A stretch of 64,000 nt of DNA from Acanthacorydalis orientalis (Eukaryota > Arthropoda > Insecta > Megaloptera > Corydalidae), in NCBI GenBank assembly GCA_034766995.1, contig CM068321.1, forward strand, positions 8,296,526 through 8,360,525. The letters run 5' to 3'. This document shows positions 1 through 12,195 of this stretch, piece by piece. The number at the start of each line of letters is the position of its first letter. Within the stretch, counting starts at the first letter, position 1. Under the pieces are notes generated by a model. It was given only the letters and a program-made list of their open reading frames with translations, ran no database searches and was not told where the DNA came from. Both the position numbers and the translations under genes were made by a program.

Positions 1-117
1 GAAAGAAACTGCTGGTGCAAACAGGATGGTGCAACTGCACACACTGCAAATTATAAAATGAATCCGCTGTATCAATTATTGGATGTTCTCATTGTTTCTG
101 AGATTTACAGCCACTGA
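1..117 (+). pseudogene. Tc1/mariner-superfamily transposase fragment, cut by window edge
   Basis: Frame 1 reads KQDGATAHTANYKMN before a stop near 115. The QDGATAHTA block is the second catalytic-Asp block of a transposase type common in insects. No termini are visible because the window starts inside it. Confidence 0.6.
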
Positions 118-126
118 TTGCTTAAT

Positions 127-1080
127 TCATACACTTCAGGTTTTTATTTGTGATGTACGTTCAAAAATAAAGTACATGAAACTAACCTTCATGTTTGTAA
201 CGAACTACAACATTGAAAATTATGATAACTACATAGCCGTCACATTTTGACTTGTATCACGGAGATGAAAAAAATGATAAAAATGTATCAGAAATATTCA
301 CCATTTCTCAATTGTACTATCTTTCACTGCAACTTTTTTTAATTAAAAAATATAACTAATAGTTATATACTTTCAGTACAAGTTTCAACAGTGTATAACG
401 TTTTCTTTAAATTTAATATACTAAAAATCTATTTAAATTACCAATAATTATAGAAAGAATACTTAGTCAAGAAGTACAAATAAATACAACTTTAATTATT
501 GTGTATATAATCAGTTAAATTATTTATAGTAACATTAAAAAGGCACATCTTTTAATCATCTGAGTTACTATTCTGTACCACTAGTTTCAGCACATTTTTC
601 AGTAAAATTTTGGACTGTCTCCAAGTATGACTGATTTTAAATCTAATCTATGTTTCTGTATGTACATTTTAAATAGACTATGCTTTATAATTTTAAGGTA
701 CAAACCTATCATCATATAAAGCAAACTATAAATAATAAATTAATAGCATTTAAATACGGAAATAACAGATTTCATTCGAATACAATAATGAATATTTTAA
801 AAACAAGGGAGTTTTGCACGCTACTCGCTACACTGACCGTTCTCCGGGGGATTCACCCCTAGCTCACTCACGCTCGCTCTCCGCTAATAAATAATAGAAA
901 TTAACAAATTATACATAAAAATTATCTGCATCGTAAAATTTTTATTGGAAAAAGTTTATAAAAAATAACATTAAAATACAATGTTAAAATGTGTAACATT
1001 TTTTTTGCTTCAAAGCTTCATTAAGTACAATATTTTGAATAAACTTCTTATCATTTTTACACTGACATCGTATACCCTCT
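127..1080. other. AT-rich intergenic stretch, no gene seen
   Basis: No ORF with recognisable content. At 545-600 there is a weak copy of the CATCTGAG..TTTCAGCAC sub-repeat. At 820-880 there is a GC-rich block that, on the minus strand, looks like the GAGCG repeat at 20.5 and 45.3 kb. Confidence 0.6.
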
Positions 1081-1084
1081 TTCG

Positions 1085-1345
1085 TTGTACACCGTGAGAG
1101 CGCTACATACATGTGACTGATGTCAACTAATCAGAACAGAGACTACGCGATATCCATCAACCAATCATTGATGATCGGGAATGGAAATGGTTAACGTGCC
1201 ACTTGTCGAGTGTAGCAGAGGGAGCAGCGTTGCTAGGAGGGTGGTCTACACGAAAAATAAAACAAATTTGTTTTATGGAAACTTTACGATGAAAATATTT
1301 TTTATATATAGAAAGATATAAATAAAAAACATAATGGAATAAAGT
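1085..1345 (+). repeat. Interspersed repeat R-A, copy 1 (plus orientation)
   Basis: Shares several blocks with 13200-13385 read in reverse: GGAATGGAAATGGTTAA, CTTGTCGAGT, then GGTGGTCTACACGAAAAA followed by TTTGTTTTATGGAAA. The similarity extends about 180 bp with small gaps. I cannot assign a class. Confidence 0.7.
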
Positions 1346-1734
1346 TAACGAATCTCAGATGATGAAGAGTTAAAATAAAAAATGTATTTTTTTAAAATTG
1401 AAAAAAAACTTTTGTTTTCTAGTCATTGGAATTATATTATTTATTCTAGTAATATTTGTGTATGAAATACTCATATAACAATGTTGATAATTATAATACT
1501 TATATTTTTGTTAATTTTATAATTTCGTTAATGTATTGGTGTCTTTCGTCCTTTTGAATCACTCGAGTTTTTATCTTTTACAATTATTTCAGCTTATTTT
1601 TCCTTCAGATATTGATAAATAACTAAGTTTCATTGCTATGTAATTAAACTAGTTTGTTTATCCACATAGAATGTAACGATTTTGACAGAGTATTAAATTA
1701 GTGAAATCTTGATTGATATATGATATGGAACTTT

Positions 1735-2050
1735 AGTGTATTTTTTTACTCCACAAGCCATTAACATTTTTCTGATCACAAATGTTACTGCATGATCATC
1801 GATCATTTTTAATTTGTACTTCTATGCATTTCGATACCGATATCAAGCGACATTGTCAGAGGGATAAAAACATAAAACTCTGTACATTTGAAGATTTTCT
1901 TGTTTCTTGGCATTCTGAGGATAATGGCATCGCTATCGAAATGCTCATAAGCAATAATTAAACAACAATCAAAAATCATTTATTCATGCAACAGAAATTC
2001 AAATTGTGATTTGTATGATGAAAAATAATTCATTTATGAAAGAAAATTAC
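1735..2050. repeat. Foldback (inverted-arm) element FB, copy 1
   Basis: Left arm holds TTTTTCTGATCACAAATGTT, then TGCATTTCGATACCGATATC. The right arm, from 1911, holds the inverse: CATTCTGAGGATAATGGCAT, CGAAATGCTCATAAGCAATA, then CATTTATGAAAG. The two halves form a long imperfect inverted repeat around a short spacer. Confidence 0.65.
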
Positions 2051-2449
2051 ATATGCTCGTTTTGATTTTTACAATGCTTGCAAGGTGTGGACCATAATTT
2101 TTGTTGGAAATACCTGATACTCCCAGAATCTTTTTTCTATTTTTTTTTTAATGTGAATAAATGTAGATTGTAGAAAAATATAAACATTATTTTATAAGTT
2201 GATCGCATTATTATTTTTATAAGCTTTAAACGTTTTTATTTTTAAAATCTAAGTATGTCGATATGATATGATATATATATATATATATGTGTGTGTGTGT
2301 ATATGGTATTTACTGTTTTACTAACAACGATAAAACACAATGGAGGTGCGTTTTTTATGTTATTTTTAATAATTGCATCACAGAGTTCATATTACATACA
2401 CATACATGTTTACATTCACCCCTCTTTTCAAGTCAACTACCTTTTTGTT

Positions 2450-2527
2450 TTGATAGTCGGACGAGTACGGGAGGCAGTCATGCATAGTGGCGATAGCATC
2501 GAACCGACGTACAGTGCAGTCGCACAG
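2450..2527 (+). promoter_or_regulatory. CpG-rich patch, possible 5' non-coding exon or promoter
   Basis: A patch at about 2450-2630 is clearly richer in G, C and CpG than its flanks and carries a donor-like CAG/GTAACA at 2525-2533. It could be a distal first exon of the cadherin 9.7 kb downstream, a promoter, or a remnant of an unrelated repeat. A 105-codon ORF over it (2291-2608) resembles no family I know and starts in a TG microsatellite, so I do not call it coding. Confidence 0.25.
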
Positions 2528-2640
2528 GTAACACCGGACGAACAGAAGCGATTCCGTCGTGTCAGTCCGATCGGTTCTACAATGAATCATTGTAGACAGC
2601 GTGATTGATAAAACGAGTGTTGTGTTTAAAATGATTTTTT

Positions 2641-3057
2641 AAGCCGGCTTTCTCACCACGGACTGATGATTTCATGTATCGTTTGTTCAAACCCAGACTA
2701 ATAAAGAACCGTATCTATAATTCACAGAAGTTTATTTGATGTGACTCTGTAATAAATTCAAATGAAAAATGTTGAATTATCACTCGCAGTGCGTTTTAAG
2801 TTACATGTTTTCATTGTTCAGTAACAGTAGCAACATTGTTGACTAATTTACATTGTGACAGTGGTAATAATATCAAATGAGTGCCTATTGTTTTCCGGAG
2901 TATCGTTTCGTAGTTTAAATGAGTCAACGACAACATTTAAACTTCATTTGTTCAAATGCAACAATTGCAATATACATAAAGGTAATTAGATATTTTATGT
3001 CCACAGTGAAATTTCAATTATTGAAATAATGAAACTTAATTACTTAATTGGCATATG

Positions 3058-3089
<32 letters not shown>

Positions 3090-4120
3090 CGTAGTTTTCT
3101 AAAAAAATTACAAATAATACTCTGCTGGAAGATTTTATAAAAATACTAATTTTTGTAGACGGTTGTGAGTTACAAAAATCAATGTCCTTGAAATTGATGC
3201 CAACCTCAAAACAAATGGTTTGAGTAAAAATAGTGTCTTTAAAAAATAACAAAAAATGAATCTAAAAAAAAATTATTTACACTTAGAAGTATATTTTAAA
3301 TAATCAGATGTAAGTAAAGCAGAAATAAAATTATTAAATTTTAGGAAAATCATTAAATGAATATAATTGTATTTGTAGTTTTACATATATATCTAATTTC
3401 TTATTTGAAAAAATATATAAAATATAAGTATTTTACAAATACTGTTTTGCGACCTATATTTTGAGCCCATAGCTTTTTTGTCGATATGGTCTTCGACTTC
3501 AATGCCTAATATACAATATTTTTATTAAATTTAGATTTTGGTTGCAAATGGTTATTAATTTATATATATATTTTGTGAATCAAATTACAGTATAAAATTA
3601 ATATTTTGTTGCAATTATAAATGTATTTCATATTTATTTTCATGTTTTATTTGATTTCAATCTACTCAGTTTATCGTTTATCAGCAAAATTCGAATATAA
3701 GGATTATTATATAACGAAATGTTTAACAAATATTATTAAACATTATGTTTTGTAATCATTATAATTGTAATTGTTATCATTTACAGTGCACTTTAATTGT
3801 ATAATTTATTTGTTTTTGTTGTTTTTTTAAGTAGTAGTACATATTTTTTAATTTTTTTACTTTATCGTTTTTTTGATTGATTTTTATTCCCTTGTATAAT
3901 ATTTTTTTTTCATAATTTTGATAGTGAGTATTTCTATAATATACGATGCAGGTTGTTTGTTTTAGAAAGCAAAACTTAAATTGCTCTTCTTGATCTATAA
4001 TATAGTATATTATTTTTTTATATAGATATTACTCTTCTCTTAATTGATAACATTAATCCGACTACAGTTGTAATAGAATGTGTGCTGATATTTTCTAACA
4101 AGTATTTAATACTCACTTTT
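2641..4120. other. AT-rich intergenic stretch, no gene seen
   Basis: Contains only a (TA)n tract at about 3059-3089 and T- or A-rich low-complexity sequence. No coding-like segment was found on either strand. Confidence 0.6.
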
Positions 4121-4188
4121 ATACGTTATATATATATATATATATATACACATACATATATATATATATATATACACACACAACTATA

Positions 4189-4640
4189 TGTTAATCCGAT
4201 AATTCAAGTCCAATTAGGGATGTATATCGAACATCAATGTTTTTTTAAACATTGTGTATTAGTGTTAATATTCGATATTTTTTAAATCGACATTTTGATT
4301 TATTTAGTGAATGAATGTTTTAGAACTGATTTTTGAAAAAAGAGATCATAGCTGGACAATACTTAAAATATATTAAAAATATCGAATATTAACACCAATA
4401 CACAATGTGTAAAAAAACATCGATGATTGATATCTATGATTGATATCCTTAACATGTTCAGTGAGATTGTACGATGTGTGACCCAAAATTTTTTACTGGG
4501 ACTATTACTGATATTTTTTTTTATTTTTAACAAAGTTTTAGTGTTTCGAAAATGGACAATTTTTCAGTATCTCGACAGTGTTTGAGGTATTTTATACATT
4601 GAATCTGTTAATTGAACTTGAATTATCGGATCAAAATTTA
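4189..4640. repeat. Long imperfect inverted repeat, MITE-like
   Basis: Left arm: ATCCGATAATTCAAGTCCAA, then ACATTGTGTATTAGTGTTAA and TATTCGATATTTTT. Right arm is the inverse: AAAAATATCGAATATTAACA, CCAATACACAATGTGT, and at 4613 TTGAACTTGAATTATCGGAT. A related piece (ATGTTTTAGA.., GGATAATACTTAAAATATA) recurs at 4900-4965. It suggests a non-autonomous DNA transposon; class unknown. Confidence 0.65.
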
Positions 4641-4650
4641 ATGATATATC

Positions 4651-4688
<38 letters not shown>

Positions 4689-4699
4689 TCGCCAACACG

Positions 4700-4818
4700 C
4701 AAGTGGTATCAGCGTGGCAAGTCATGATCCCAAACCTTACATGATGAGTACAAATAAAATGGAAAATCATGAAAGAGGCCTTTATCCAGCAGTGGATTAA
4801 CAGAGGCTGAAGATGATG

Positions 4819-4825
<7 letters not shown>
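4700..4825 (+). mobile_element. LINE 3' end (RTE-like), C-terminal codons and ATGATG tail
   Basis: Plus strand encodes KMENHERGLYPAVD in one frame and WKIMKEAFIQQW in the other. KWKxMxEAFxQQW followed by a stop is the usual end of a LINE ORF2, and the tail GATGATGAT runs straight into a (TA)n tract. Severely 5'-truncated. Confidence 0.6.
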
Positions 4826-4864
<39 letters not shown>

Positions 4865-4957
4865 TATAAAAAGTGAGTTTTTGATGTGTGTAATGCATCA
4901 ATGTTTTAGAGCGGATGTTTAAAACATAGATCAACCTGGATAATACTTAAAATATAG

Positions 4958-5600
4958 AGGTTTTCCCATAAGGACCCAATGTTTTAATTTGAAATACAAC
5001 ACAGAATTTGCGTTGAAATTTCAAATTTCTTTATTATAAATAATAGTTGGGAGTATGCCGTTTATAAATTAAAAATAATATCGTGTAAGTGATCGCCGCG
5101 TGCTTTCTTAAAAGTGATCATTTTTTTTATTTTTTTCTATAACATTCCTACACAACTGTGGCTCTATCTCACCAATTACTCTTCGGGTTTTATCTTTTAG
5201 GTCCGATATTGTTTTAGGATTATTGTCTTGCACCTGTCCCTTAACGTGATCCCAAGGAAAGTAGTCGGTGTTAAATCGTAGGATCTCTTTGACCAATTAA
5301 TGTATCCATTTTTAGAAATAACGCGACCAGGAAATTTCATCAATAAATGAATTGTTTCAGTAACTGTGAGACTTGTTACACCGTCCTGCTGGAAGCACAT
5401 GTCCTTCAAATCAATATCAACCAATTCTGCCCACGAAAAATTGGTTACCATGTTTCTCCAATCACAGTAATCGTTTTACCAGCCTGATTCTCAAAAAAGC
5501 AACGACCAATTACTCCACTGCCCCAACTAACGCATGTTGGTGTTTCGTTATCTTTAACGGATCCAGTTTCTTCAGATTTATTCACTAATCAAAAAATTGT
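4958..5600 (-). pseudogene. Decayed Tc1/mariner-superfamily transposase, minus strand
   Basis: Minus-strand frames give DMCFQQDGVTSLTVTET, then ISKNGYINWSKRSYDLTPT, then WDHVKGQVQDNNPKTI and PQLCRNVIEK. This is the QQDGA..HTA / NWPPRSxDLTPxDFFLWG / VKxxVY.NNP order of a transposase type common in insect genomes. The frames shift twice. The left end reads GGTTTTCCCATAAGGACCC at about 4960. Same family as the fragment at 1-117. Confidence 0.75.
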
Positions 5601-6025
5601 TTATTCAGATGGACGAGTTCGATGTATAAACATTAATATTTTCTTATCAATGTTCATCCCTAGTTCCAAGATTTTGTTTTCTTGGGTATTATATTCATTT
5701 AGTATATTGTTTTTGTTTATTTTTCGGTATTATAAATTATTTCTTGCTTGTTTGCAAATATTTATACAATGTAATAATGCCTGACGTACTGGTATTCATT
5801 TAAGGATTCCTTAATTAAGATTACATTCAAACTTAATTAGGGTTTCTATATACATCATTATGTAACAGATTTATTTATTTTTAGGAATAATCTCGTTAAC
5901 CTGTAATAAATACGCGATGATAATTTTTTTAGACTGTGTTTAACACTTAGAGAAAATGTTCAGTGTAGAAATAAAAACTTTCTTATTATTTTTATACCCA
6001 AAAGTTTCCTCTCATTAATTTTAGA

Positions 6026-6058
<33 letters not shown>

Positions 6059-6398
6059 ATTATTTTTATTTGTTGATTTCTGTTATGAGTTAATATATGT
6101 TTCATAAATTTTTAAAAATATTAAATCAAATTTTAAACAGCATATTAATTTAATCTTAGTGGACTTAATATGAGAGTTCATTTATTTTATATCTGCTTTT
6201 ATTTTTTAACTGAATGATAATTTAATAACAGTATACTATTAAAAATAAAACATATTCATGTTCATTGATTTTATTATATAGATAAAATATTTTTTATTAA
6301 TCAGATTATATCAAATATTCATATTTTAACAATACATTCGAGAAAATTTTATTATTTTTATTATTTTCAATAAATTATAGATGCAATTATATACGGTT

Positions 6399-6448
<50 letters not shown>

Positions 6449-7599
6449 ATAGTTATAGAAATAATGTTTTAAAATGTTTTTAACATAAAGAAATATTAAT
6501 GATATAAAATAAGTAGCACATGAAAAGTTTATAAACTTGAACCATACTAATTACCTTTTAATATTAAAAATATATATAATGACTTACAACAAACATCATT
6601 TAATTGTTTATACATTAAAGTGGCTCAAAATGTCGTTTCAAAATTGTTTATGTTATATTTGTTTATGTTTATTTAATTTTGAGAGATGTATATAATTAGT
6701 ATAAAGTTAATTTATTAATATTAATAAGGCACTTTATTAATAAGGTACAAAATTTTTATTCAGGAAAATATTAAGTATTATCATAAAATTTCAAAAAGAA
6801 TGTTAGTTTTAAGCATACTTGTACGATGACAATATTTTTCACTTTTTACATTGTATTATTAACACTTTTAACTTTTAGAATATTTTCGTTTAGCTGTCGA
6901 CGCACCCATAAACCCTAAATATTTATTTATCTATTTCGAACCTCTTCGTGGAGTATGTTTTTATTAATTTTTCACACTTTTAAGATTTAATATGTTTACA
7001 ATTTCTTTGTTTGTTCGAAAAATTGGTCAATACGTATCATATTGGAGGTTAATTCTGTTATTTTTTTTAGTAAACACCAAACCTGCTCTAGAGTTTAAAA
7101 TCGTTGGATTTAGGATTGTTCCTTGAATTTTAATTCATTCTTGAATATCTCTAGAATTTAACTACTCTTTCAGAATTATTTATGTCGCCATATTGGACAA
7201 CATTTTTTTATAATAATAAAAAGATACATTTCTCGTCATATACATCGTCACTTTGCCCGCAGGACAAAGTGACGAGTATCTATGGTGAAAAGAAATGTTT
7301 GATTTGTCAGCTCGTACGTTTCGACTTTAATTCATTGAGAAGTTTCATTCTTAGGTATTTTTATACTTAAATATATTGTGTTAAATATATTATTCATATT
7401 TTAACAATAAATAATAATATTGTAAAAACCAATAAACAGTTTTTTCTCTCTGTTTCTTTCTATTTTCCTGTCAATTTTGACGGTCTATATACTAGTTCCA
7501 AATATTATTGCTCATTTGTTTAAATTTACAAATAAACTCTTATGCAGAATGTCAAGAAGTAATTCAAAAAAAATAAGATAAATTTCGATTTATTGTAAT
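5601..7599. other. AT-rich intergenic stretch, no gene seen
   Basis: Holds (TA)n tracts near 6027 and 6402 and a perfect short inverted repeat at 7235-7275 (CGTCACTTTG / CAAAGTGACG). The longest ORF here (62 codons at 7182) looks like chance. Confidence 0.55.
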
Positions 7600-8560
7600 T
7601 AATTTCTCGACAAAAGTTTATGAAATGATGGCTAAAGATCGCCGAATAAACCCTCCAAATGATGAGAGATGAACTTAACATCAATAAGGAGACGACTCGA
7701 CTTATTTTACATGAATATTTTGAAAAGCGGAAGATCTGTGCAAAGTTTGTTCCGCACAGCTTTACGAATGAGCAAAAATAAAGAACAGTTCTATCGTTCA
7801 AATTTGTTGCAACAATATAAACTTTTGGTAGAGGTTCAGTGTAAAGGGTTTTGTTTTTTCATATTGTTTATTGCAAATTCCTTACTTCCCCTACTTAAAA
7901 TCACTTTTTATATTGAAATAAATCGATTTAACAAAAAATTCGATTATTTGAAGTACATTTTAACAAAATGGCTTATTCCGAGCTATTACCAAATTTTCTT
8001 AACTGCATTTTCACTGCTGATGAGCCATAGGTGTTTCAGTAAGATTCTGAGACGAAACGCCAGAGCATGCAGTGGATTATAAAATCATCATCAAGACCCA
8101 AAAAAATTATTTTGCAGGAAAAAGTATCAAAAGCATGCTGATTACCTTTTCGATAAGAATTTGTGGTTGCAAGGCAAACAGTTAATAGTGCATCTACGTT
8201 AAAGTGATGAAGAGATTATTGCAACGCATTTTTCAAAGCCGACCGCAATTTCGAGAAAAGGATAGTTAGTTCTTGTTGCATGACAACACCTGTCCATTCG
8301 GCACTGATTGTGAAGTCATTTCTCTTAAAACACTACGTTGTTGAGATCAATCATCCACCCTATTCACCTGATTTGGTACTAACAGACTTTTTCCTCTTTC
8401 CCAAAGTAAAAACTTTTCTCAAAAGGAAACGATTTCAGGACGTAGAAGATGTTAAGAGATATATCCGCTGAATGAAAAACAGTTTCTTCGGACGCCTTAC
8501 CCGATTGTTTTCAACATCTTTTAAAACTTTTCAATAAACGTATTAAAGTAAACAGAGATT
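7600..8560 (+). pseudogene. Mariner (DD34D) transposase pseudogene
   Basis: Recognisable blocks in changing frames: the helix-turn-helix area near 7660 (LNINKE), LILHEYFEKRKICAKFVP at 7700, TADEP at about 8018 (first catalytic Asp block), RPKKI at 8095, HDNTCPF near 8279 (second Asp block), and HPPYSPDL with FFLFPKVKTFLKRKRF at 8355-8430 (third Asp block). About 130 bp of unrelated AT-rich sequence near 7830-7960 interrupts it. Stops and frameshifts make it dead. Confidence 0.8.
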
Positions 8561-8753
8561 ATTTGAAATAAATATCACACATTTTGGATGTTACATAAAT
8601 TGTAATTCTTTTTCATTGTGCCCATCCGGGAATTGAATTGCCAAACCTGATAAACGATTTAATTTTTGAATTTTAAAATAAATGTTTAATAACTTTAAAG
8701 TGTTACATTATTTAACAAGGTAGTAAAAATGTGTTCATTTCTCACTCTTTCTG

Positions 8754-8756
<3 letters not shown>

Positions 8757-8812
<56 letters not shown>
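8757..8812. repeat. (TA)n microsatellite
   Basis: About 28 uninterrupted TA units. Confidence 0.97.
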
Positions 8813-8816
<4 letters not shown>

Positions 8817-9470
8817 TATACATACATATAAATCAGTTCATATAATTGTTTAAATATTTGAATAGACAGTCAAAGTGAAAATCAATGTGAATTTCACTTC
8901 AACTTTTTAATTGCAGAACAAATATTTACATAAAATGTACCTGTCATATAAAATATATTCAATTGCATTTCAAATAGTCTGTACGTTGTCCATTGATAAA
9001 ATCGCTTCTATAAAAAAAATTAAAATATTTTAATTAGTTTCGTTTGTTTTTCTTTTATATAAATATCTAAAGATATATTTTCAGTTATAAAGATCAATTA
9101 AGATAACTTTATATCGATTTAATATTCATGTAAACTTTCATTCTTGTTTTAATTATGTACACATTTCAAAAAATCTAATTTTAATGACGTAAATGTAAAG
9201 AATTATATCTGAATTATTTAACCATAAATCCGATAGGAAATATCTTGTCTATCGATATTTGGTGTATTGTACACTATTTCGCAATTAAAATGTCACGGTT
9301 TTAAAACTCGAGAGAATAGAGAATTATTATTACTGTGCGTAATTCGAAATATAATTATTATAAGTGATTTTTTTTTTATTTATTACCTTGTTGTTCTCAG
9401 AGAAAGCAAATTATTATGTACCAGTACGTAACAACAAGATATTGTTTTAAATACAAACGCAAACATGCAC

Positions 9471-9473
<3 letters not shown>

Positions 9474-9536
<63 letters not shown>
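9474..9536. repeat. (TA)n microsatellite
   Basis: About 31 TA units. ORFs of alternating Tyr-Ile across it are artefacts. Confidence 0.97.
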
Positions 9537-9539
<3 letters not shown>

Positions 9540-9778
9540 ATAACATAAAAACGTGTAAACAGTTTTTTTACCAAATGGTTTTGTTACGTATATTAATTAA
9601 AATTATTAATTTATTTTATACCACAATAAAACACTTTCGAAAAGAACTCTGTTAACTCAGAAACTAGATTTTTCATTTTCTTTATTCATTTCTATCAGAT
9701 TTTGTCAGTAATATAGAGGAACTTTTGAAAGTGATTTACATGTGCAACTTCATTACTAGCATATAAAATGTATATTTA

Positions 9779-9858
9779 TTAGGTTGTTAGAAAAATAATT
9801 GCGGTTTATAATCTTCAAATTCATAACAAAGACCGCAATTATTTTCCTTCCGACCTAA
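9779..9858. mobile_element. 80-bp TTAGG-mariner miniature (two joined ends)
   Basis: Starts TTAGGTTGTTAGAAAAATAA and ends with the inverse CCGCAATTATTTTCC..ACCTAA. Only about 20 bp lie between the roughly 30-bp ends. A TA dinucleotide follows. Confidence 0.85.
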
Positions 9859-10480
9859 TATATTTGTTATGTATATAATTTAGAGAGATGATACTTTTTA
9901 GTGTGTTAAATTATAAAAATTGGTTGAAGATTATATAATATTTACAGTAAATTTGAAAAAAGAACAATACATTGCATTTACTATTCTATAAATAGGAGAA
10001 TAAACTAATAGTTGCGACAAAATTATGCCGAGCACCATTTAGTATATAATATATATATTACTAATTTACAATTTAAAAAACATTCGATATTTCTTTTTTG
10101 TAAACTTAAACATATCAATAGTGTATATAAATTTATTATATGGTCTAGATTTCAAACAATCATGAAAGCAACAACTAATTTTTGCCATTGATCATTATAA
10201 AGTTTCTTTTATAAAGCCAGTTTTTCTTAATTTATTATATTAATTTTAGTCCCATTTATTTTTGATTAAAGATAATTTAGAAAAATTCTTCTCAGTTTCG
10301 CCACTTTTAATAGATAATCATATAATTTTTTAAAATATTTGTCAGAATTCGGGAAAATATTAATCATTTGCTTTTAACAGGTTTCATTTATTTTACAATT
10401 AATTTTTTTTTAATTTTCATTCATTATTAGGCCCCTTACAAAGTAAGATAAGCATCATTAGTTTCCATATAGATTCATCC

Positions 10481-10830
10481 CTAGTCTAATATGTGTGGTT
10501 TTGTGTGGTTATGCCAAGTGCTTGGCTAAAATATATAGTGTTTTTAAATGTTGTCACTTTAAACTTCTAAAACGGCGAAAAATATTTTAATTTAAAACAT
10601 TGTTATGATTTATTCAATTTTAAGGCATAGAATTAACTTGCTACTTTTTTTGTTATACTGCTTTTCGAACACTATCGTGTTCATTACTATTTTGTGTGGT
10701 TATGCAAATTATTTGGCCAAGATAACGACTGTTTTTAAACTCTAAGGTTGACATTTCAAAATTCTGAAACGACGAGAAAATATTTTAATTTAAAACAAAG
10801 TTATGATTCAGTTTTAAGACACAGAATTAA
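10481..10830 (-). repeat. Repeat R-B, two tandem copies
   Basis: Unit one (10481-10640) and unit two (10660-10830) share TTTTGTGTGGTTATGC, TTGGC, TGTTTTTAAA, AAAATATTTTAATTTAAAAC and TTATGATT. A third copy lies at 38655-38840. On the minus strand unit two reads RYLGQ then TTQNSNEHDSVRKAV, matching the third copy, so part may derive from a transposon ORF that I cannot name. Confidence 0.65.
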
Positions 10831-10854
10831 TTTGTAAATCTGATATATATATAT

Positions 10855-11230
10855 TATCATCATCATCATCATCACTGTGCAAATGCCTCTTCCATGATTT
10901 TCCATTTTGTCCGATTGAATGCTTCTCGTTTCCACTGATTTCCAATAAAATTTTTAATTTCCTTATCCCATCTGTTCATTGGTCTCTTTCTTGATCTTCT
11001 TATATTCCTTGATTCCCAGTTAATAATTTCTGTTATTCATAGGTTGTCTTCTCATCTTGTAACATACCCCGCCCATTTCCATTTCAGACTCTTTACTCTT
11101 CTTATTATATCTGTGACTCCTATCTGTTTTCGTATTCATTCTATTCTTTTCTTATCTCATCTTATTATTCCTAGCATGCATCTTTACAATAATCTTAACA
11201 ATAAGCACCCTTGTTTATCTGCTGTATGTA
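10855..11230 (-). mobile_element. LINE 3' end (RTE-like), minus strand, with (ATG)n tail
   Basis: Read on the minus strand it encodes pieces such as GGVCYKMRRQ, INNRNYLGIKEYKK, KRETNEQMG and finally KMENHGRGIC, i.e. KWKIMEEAFAQ in the adjacent frame. It ends at a (CAT)n run at 10857-10873. Same terminus type as the piece at 4.7 kb. Confidence 0.6.
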
Positions 11231-11234
11231 GGAA

Positions 11235-11374
11235 CCAATAGTAGGAATTAATACATTGATCAAATACTTTTTTCTTCAAACAGAGCGAAATTGTTGATTT
11301 AAATATCGAGGCGTTTCGTCCAAATGCGCTCCATCCCATTTTTATTCTCCTGTTTGCTTCTTCAATAAATTATC

Positions 11375-11433
<59 letters not shown>

Positions 11434-12195
11434 ATGTATATGTATATATACATGTATGCATTCATATAAAATATGTATGCATACATATAATGAGAAACAT
11501 CATCTATAATCAAATAACCAATTAAAAAATGAATAAAAATTCAAAGAACGAATTAATTACTTAAACAATAAATATTCTTACAGATCCTCTCCTGACGCAT
11601 AGCTAACAATCGGCCACAAAGGAAGAAAAGACATACGGAACAACGAACATTTCGTGCAAGTTTACGACTGTTTACGGAATGAATATTTATAAATACAAAT
11701 GAAACATAAAATACCGTAAACGTTATTAAAATAAGCCTAATTAAAAAAAAAAATAATAACCATTGTTAAAGTAATGAAGTGCAGTAAACGTTAGACGTTT
11801 AATATATTTTGTTAATAACGAAAACATGCATGTGCACGAACATAAAATAATCGAAACGGATTTTTTAATTTTAAATAAAAATAGACTGATCGCTGTAATT
11901 AAATGAATGCGTATTGATAATTGAAGACAGTTCGAAATGCATGTTAAATCAGTATTTTGAAACAATTGTGATTTTCTATTAGTTAAGAAAATAATAATAA
12001 ATTGATGTTATTTTAAAATTGTGTTAAACTTATAGTCAAACCAAAGATAATTAGATAGTAAATATATGTTTACATCGAAAAGATCAAATGTGAAATAAAT
12101 TAAGATAAGTTTTTTTTGGTAAGAAACGATGATGGTACGATTAAGTGATGTGATTTAGATATAATTCGATGTGAGTATAAGTCGACGCGTGCACA
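11235..12195. other. Upstream flank of the cadherin start codon
   Basis: AT-rich, with a compound (TA)n/TATG tract at 11379-11500. It must hold part of the 5' UTR or upstream intron, but no TATA box or initiator stands out. The start-codon context is GCACAATGA. Confidence 0.5.

Noticed and set aside
2291..2608. 105-codon ORF over the CpG-rich patch
   Set aside because: It starts in a TG microsatellite, matches no family, and overlaps open frames on both strands, as GC-richer DNA often does.
7235..7275. Perfect short inverted repeat CGTCACTTTG..CAAAGTGACG
   Set aside because: Looked like a terminator hairpin, but this is eukaryotic DNA and nothing else supports a function.
10855..10875. (CAT)n run as a standalone satellite
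   Set aside because: Explained as the 3' tail of the minus-strand LINE fragment.
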